From Chloroflexia bacterium (lineage in GTDB: Bacteria > Chloroflexota > Chloroflexia > Thermomicrobiales > UBA6265), in the NCBI GenBank assembly GCA_013698285.1, contig JACCVE010000191.1:1-9787 (forward strand): a DNA stretch of 9,787 nucleotides. The letters run 5' to 3'. Both the position numbers and the translations under genes were made by a program. Positions 7,306 through 9,787 of the stretch are shown here, piece after piece; within the stretch, counting starts at the first letter, position 1; each line of letters starts with the position of its first letter. The notes below the pieces were generated by a model that had not been told where the DNA came from, did no database searches, and was given only the letters and a program-made list of their open reading frames with translations.

Positions 7306-8512
7306 GACGACCGAACGCCAGTTATCCGGCGCCTTCGACGCCACCGGTGTCCGCGTCCTGGTCGTCGACGACGACCCGTCGATCAATCGTCTCCTCCAGG
7401 TCCGCCTACGGGCGCGCGGCTTCCAGGTGGAGACCGCCTTCAATGGCGAGGAAGCCCTCCGCGCCCTCGGTACCGACCCTCCGGACTTGGTACTCTGCGA
7501 CGTGTCCATGCCCGGCGCGAGCGGGCTCGACGTGCTCGCCTGGGTCCGGCGGGAAGCGCTCGACCTCGCGGTGATCATGACCACCGCCTATGGCTCGGAG
7601 CAGGTCGCGGTCGACGCGCTGCGCCGGGGGGCAGACGACTACCTGCGGAAGCCCTTCGACCCCTCCGAGTTCCACGTCGTGATCGACCGCACCCTGAGCC
7701 GGTTGCTCCTCGGTCGTCAGAATGCGGAACTCCGGCACCAACTCGACCTCCAACGCCAGCAGCTCGAAGCGGAGCTCGACCGGGCCAGTACCGTCCAGGC
7801 CGCCTTGCTGCCACAATCGGTCCCCATCGTCCCCGGCTATGACATCGCGGCCGTCTGCCTGCCCGCCCGCCAGGTCGGGGGCGACTTCTATGACTGGCAG
7901 CAGCGACCGGGCCCCAGTCTCCTCGTCTCGATCGGCGACGTGATGGGCAAGGGGATGCCGGCCGCGATCCTGATGGCGACCGTGCGGACCGCGTTCCGCG
8001 CCGCCACCGATCGCGTCTCCGCCCTGGAGACGGTCCTGGCGGTCGAGCGCGCCCTGGCCGACGACCTCGCCAATGCCAATAACTTCGTCACCGCCGTCCA
8101 CGTCCGGCTCGACCCGGCCCGGCATACCCTCGACTACGTCGACGCCGGTCACGGCTACGGGTTCATCTGCCGGTCCGGGGGGGCGATCGAGCACCTGGCC
8201 GAGCGAGGCCTGCCGCTCGGGATCGGCACCGATCTCACCGGTCCCTGGCACCGCCGCCAGACCAGGGTGACGATGCACCCCGGCGATGCCCTCGTCATGC
8301 ACAGTGATGGCCTCGTCGATGCCCCGATGGCGAACGGTCTCGACATCCCCGCCCTCACCACCTCGCTGCTCGACGCCGGGCCGGCCGCGTCGACGGTGTC
8401 CGCCCTGGCCGAGCGGGTCGGCGGAGGCCTCAACCTCCCCGATGACCTGACCATCGTCATCGTGCGGCGGCTTCCCATCCCACATCCGGCGGCCGCCGTG
8501 CCGGTCGATTGA
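7298..8512 (+). CDS. Response regulator with PP2C-type serine phosphatase output (RsbU/SpoIIE family)
   Basis: This 404-residue protein should dephosphorylate a STAS anti-anti-sigma protein on serine when its receiver is activated. The receiver (about 16-135) has D24-D26, acceptor D68 (LCDVSMPG), T95/T96 and K118 (YLRKPF). A coiled-coil linker follows (about 137-170) and leads into the RsbU-style AALLPQ. The phosphatase (about 175-392) shows the metal-binding GGDFYD (194-199), the GDVMGKG motif with D214, DAGHG (282-286), HSDGLVDA with D337, and PDDLTIVIV with D382/D383, so all expected metal ligands appear intact. I chose ATG 7298, which overlaps the preceding stop by eight bases and has GGGGA at 7289-7293. 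The frame is open back to 7181, but that extension is basic, proline-rich and lies wholly inside the previous gene. The likely substrate is the STAS protein at 8878. Confidence 0.95.
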   Translation: MAETTERQLSGAFDATGVRVLVVDDDPSINRLLQVRLRARGFQVETAFNGEEALRALGTDPPDLVLCDVSMPGASGLDVLAWVRREALDLAVIMTTAYGSEQVAVDALRRGADDYLRKPFDPSEFHVVIDRTLSRLLLGRQNAELRHQLDLQRQQLEAELDRASTVQAALLPQSVPIVPGYDIAAVCLPARQVGGDFYDWQQRPGPSLLVSIGDVMGKGMPAAILMATVRTAFRAATDRVSALETVLAVERALADDLANANNFVTAVHVRLDPARHTLDYVDAGHGYGFICRSGGAIEHLAERGLPLGIGTDLTGPWHRRQTRVTMHPGDALVMHSDGLVDAPMANGLDIPALTTSLLDAGPAASTVSALAERVGGGLNLPDDLTIVIVRRLPIPHPAAAVPVD

Positions 8513-8531
8513 TGCGTTTCGTCAATGAGGT

Positions 8532-8537
8532 GGGGAG
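8532..8537 (+). promoter_or_regulatory. Ribosome binding site of the 91-codon orphan gene
   Basis: GGGGAG lies eight bases before ATG 8546, nearly the same sequence and spacing as the site in front of the kinase. It is the main reason to prefer ATG 8546 over the in-frame ATG at 8525. Confidence 0.5.
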
Positions 8538-8545
8538 ATCGGTCC

Positions 8546-8821
8546 ATGAATTGTCCAGCACATCACTTCCCGCGCACCGGCCCATACCCCCTGCACGACC
8601 ATCCGCTCGTCCCGGCCCAGGTCGTCTTCGCGACGGCCGAGTCAACAGTCGTCGTGGTGGAAGCGCACCCCCCTTGCGCTCCACCGCTCGACCCCGCGGC
8701 AGGTGGGCGGATCGGGTCGTGCAGTCCGCTCGAGCTGATCGTCGCGAGAGTCCTCCCCCATACGGCGACGCACCGCGCGGCCGCGGAACCGATCCTGCCC
8801 AGTGACCTCGCCACGACCTGA
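8546..8821 (+). CDS. Hypothetical 91-residue protein between the phosphatase and the STAS gene
   Basis: I do not recognise a family. The predicted protein has a histidine- and proline-rich start (HDH at 18-20), a short hydrophobic strand-like stretch (VVVVEA, 35-40), a PLELIVARVL segment (61-70) and three cysteines (C3, C44, C59). It has no signal peptide, no clear membrane helix and no known motif. Support for a real gene: a GGGGAG ribosome binding site eight bases upstream, mostly G/C third codon positions over the second half, and a place inside an all-plus-strand operon, 33 bases after the phosphatase stop and 56 bases before the STAS start. Competing frames on both strands run through the same stretch, as expected in GC-rich DNA, so a non-coding spacer cannot be excluded. 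An accessory role in the partner-switching module would be pure guesswork. Confidence 0.55.
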   Translation: MNCPAHHFPRTGPYPLHDHPLVPAQVVFATAESTVVVVEAHPPCAPPLDPAAGGRIGSCSPLELIVARVLPHTATHRAAAEPILPSDLATT

Positions 8822-8852
8822 CGCGCGGGGATGCCAGACCACGGGGCGCGTC
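8820..8852 (+). other. Inverted repeat upstream of the STAS gene
   Basis: A 7-base inverted repeat, gacgcgc (8820-8826) and gcgcgtc (8846-8852), flanks a 19-base loop in the spacer before the STAS start. It begins at the stop codon of the 91-codon gene. It could be a weak mRNA stem-loop or an operator half-site pair. A stem this short with a long loop is weak evidence. Confidence 0.25.
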
Positions 8853-8862
8853 CCGGAAACCA

Positions 8863-8870
8863 GAGGGTGA
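8863..8870 (+). promoter_or_regulatory. Ribosome binding site of the STAS gene
   Basis: GAGGGTGA lies seven bases before ATG 8878, close to the consensus GAGGTGA, and fixes the STAS start at 8878. Confidence 0.65.
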
Positions 8871-8877
8871 CCAGAAG

Positions 8878-9219
8878 ATGGATGTCACGATCGAGAAGCG
8901 AGACGATGAAACCGCCATCGTCAGTTTGACGGGGCGCCTCGACTTCGTCACGGCCGGCGTCGTCCGGCAGCGCATCGTCGATACGATCACGGACGGTCAC
9001 CGGCGGCTGGTCATCGACCTCGCCAGCGTCCCGTTCATCGACAGTTCGGGGCTCGGTGCCCTGATCGGCGGGTTGAAAGCGGCGCGATCGGCCGGGGGCG
9101 ACCTGCGCATTGCCCGCGCCCCGGAACAGATGAAGGTGGTCTTGGCCCTGACCACGCTCGACCGGGTCTTCACGACCTACCCGACGATCGACGATGCGCT
9201 ATCGGAATATGGCTCGTGA
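8878..9219 (+). CDS. STAS-domain anti-sigma factor antagonist (RsbV/SpoIIAA-like)
   Basis: This 113-residue cytoplasmic protein is a single STAS domain of the usual length. It has the expected opening strand pattern (AIVSLTGRLDFVTA, 13-26), the strand LVIDLASVPFID, and the phosphorylation loop DSSGLGAL (55-62). By alignment with RsbV the phosphorylated residue should be S56, with S57 as the alternative. In its dephosphorylated form such a protein binds its RsbW-type kinase and releases whatever that kinase holds. The neighbours match: a PP2C phosphatase upstream that would activate it and a GHKL kinase downstream that would phosphorylate it. The start is fixed by a good ribosome binding site. 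The family call is very secure; pairing with these particular neighbours is inferred from gene order. Confidence 0.96.
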   Translation: MDVTIEKRDDETAIVSLTGRLDFVTAGVVRQRIVDTITDGHRRLVIDLASVPFIDSSGLGALIGGLKAARSAGGDLRIARAPEQMKVVLALTTLDRVFTTYPTIDDALSEYGS

Positions 9220-9274
9220 TGTACCGATACGTGCCGACTATCGATCTGATCTACCCCCTCGTCCAGGTCGAACC

Positions 9275-9284
9275 GAGGTGATCC
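9275..9284 (+). promoter_or_regulatory. Extended Shine-Dalgarno sequence setting the start of the RsbW-like gene
   Basis: GAGGTGATCC matches ten consecutive bases of the sequence complementary to the typical bacterial 16S rRNA 3' end, and ATG 9290 follows five bases later. It is the longest match of any gene in the window. It argues strongly for ATG 9290 over the in-frame ATGs at 9194 and 9209. Confidence 0.75.
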
Positions 9285-9289
9285 CCGCC

Positions 9290-9784
9290 ATGGTCCCCGA
9301 CAAACCCGACCGCGCGCTCACGAGCGAGGTCATCGCGATTCCCACCCGTCCCCCCGACATGGGCTCGGTCCATGATGCCTTGGCCCGCTTCTGGTTGGGC
9401 GTCACCGCTCACCACCACGGGGCGATCGAAACCCGATGGCAGGTCGAGTTCGAGACGGCCGTGGGTGAGATCGTGGCGAATGTCGTCCGCCACGCGCATC
9501 CGCCCGACTCGGTGCCGAACCCGGTACGGGTCATGTTCCACCTCTTCGAGGACCGGATCGAGGCGCACTTGCTCGACCATGGCATCCCCTTCGTCGATCC
9601 GGGCCCGCGCGCCGCCGCCGTCTACAGCATCGATCAATTGCCGGAGGGCGGCTGGGGGCTCGACCTCGCCCGGGGTCTCGTCGACCACCTGCTCTACGAG
9701 CGCGGCGACGACGGTACCAATGCCTGGCGACTGGTCAAACACTTCTCCGGGGCCGCGCCGGCGGACACCACGACCACGGCCTGA
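9290..9784 (+). CDS. GHKL-type serine kinase / anti-sigma factor (RsbW-like)
   Basis: This 164-residue protein has the ATP-binding fold of RsbW/SpoIIAB. The N-box is EIVANVVRH (60-68), with E60 as the likely catalytic base and N64 for magnesium. The G1 box is DHGIPF (96-101), where proline replaces the second glycine, a variant common in this kinase subgroup. The G2 box is GGWGL (120-124). The C-terminal pattern LVDHLLYER followed by GTNAWRLVK is typical of the family. It should phosphorylate the STAS protein encoded just upstream and, when free, bind and inhibit a partner such as a sigma factor. I set the start at 9290: an extended Shine-Dalgarno precedes it, and the codons between 9209 and 9290 lack the G/C third-position bias of the rest. 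The gap to the STAS gene is then 70 bases. No sigma factor follows before the window ends. Confidence 0.93.
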   Translation: MVPDKPDRALTSEVIAIPTRPPDMGSVHDALARFWLGVTAHHHGAIETRWQVEFETAVGEIVANVVRHAHPPDSVPNPVRVMFHLFEDRIEAHLLDHGIPFVDPGPRAAAVYSIDQLPEGGWGLDLARGLVDHLLYERGDDGTNAWRLVKHFSGAAPADTTTTA

Positions 9785-9787
9785 GCG

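Noticed and set aside
7406..8485. 359-codon open frame on the minus strand
   Set aside because: It is antisense to the receiver-PP2C phosphatase, whose catalytic motifs are all intact; no motif of its own.
8509..8805. Alternative 98-codon plus-strand frame overlapping the orphan gene
   Set aside because: Its product is rich in R, P and S, as in a shadow frame, and it lacks a ribosome binding site as good as that of ATG 8546.
8457..9000. Minus-strand open frames of 145 and 177 codons across the phosphatase end, the 91-codon gene and the STAS start
   Set aside because: Both run antisense into well-supported genes, end inside them, and show no recognisable motif or convincing ribosome binding site.
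9194..9289. 32-codon N-terminal extension of the RsbW-like protein
   Set aside because: Low G/C at third codon positions and an extended Shine-Dalgarno just before ATG 9290 indicate a non-coding leader.
1..9787. CRISPR arrays, tRNA or rRNA genes, insertion sequences, attachment sites
   Set aside because: No regularly spaced repeats, no tRNA-like cloverleaf or rRNA segment, and no transposase or integrase coding sequence was seen on either strand.

Overview
The window is GC-rich bacterial DNA (roughly two thirds G+C by eye, with strong G/C bias at third codon positions). Every supported gene is on the + strand. Gene content and style suggest an actinobacterium-like or, more likely, a Chloroflexota (Thermomicrobia-like) genome: a giant multi-PAS hybrid kinase, translationally coupled receivers, and a RsbU/RsbV/RsbW-type partner-switching set. 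No rRNA, tRNA or phylogenetic marker is present, so the assignment is a guess.

Region 1 (1-1382) is the end of an osmoprotectant (glycine betaine/carnitine/choline, OpuC/ProU-type) ABC transporter operon. It holds the C-terminal part of the ATPase, with one CBS-like repeat, followed by one inner-membrane permease. Any substrate-binding protein or second permease must lie upstream. Region 2 (1383-1642) is a 260-base spacer with no credible gene but with two hairpins; the second, stronger one is the best candidate for a boundary between the two transcription units.

Region 3 (1643-8512) is a tightly coupled two-component block. It starts with a 1747-residue membrane hybrid histidine kinase (CHASE3-like sensor, HAMP, six PAS, one GAF, HisKA, HATPase, a canonical receiver and a degenerate receiver). 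A 4-base stop/start overlap leads to a stand-alone receiver. An 8-base overlap then leads to a receiver-coiled coil-PP2C (SpoIIE/RsbU-type) serine phosphatase.

Region 4 (8513-9787) holds a 91-residue protein of unknown function with a good ribosome binding site, then a STAS anti-sigma-factor antagonist (RsbV/SpoIIAA type), then a GHKL serine kinase/anti-sigma factor (RsbW type).

Read together, regions 3 and 4 form a whole signalling chain. The expected flow is: stimulus at the membrane and cytoplasmic PAS/GAF domains, histidine kinase, receivers, PP2C phosphatase, dephosphorylated STAS protein, and capture of the RsbW-like kinase. The output target, normally a sigma factor, is not encoded here. 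The least explained elements are the 91-residue protein and the degenerate second receiver of the kinase, which carries an EF-hand/dockerin-like acidic loop. The rest fits known families, although the exact combination is elaborate.
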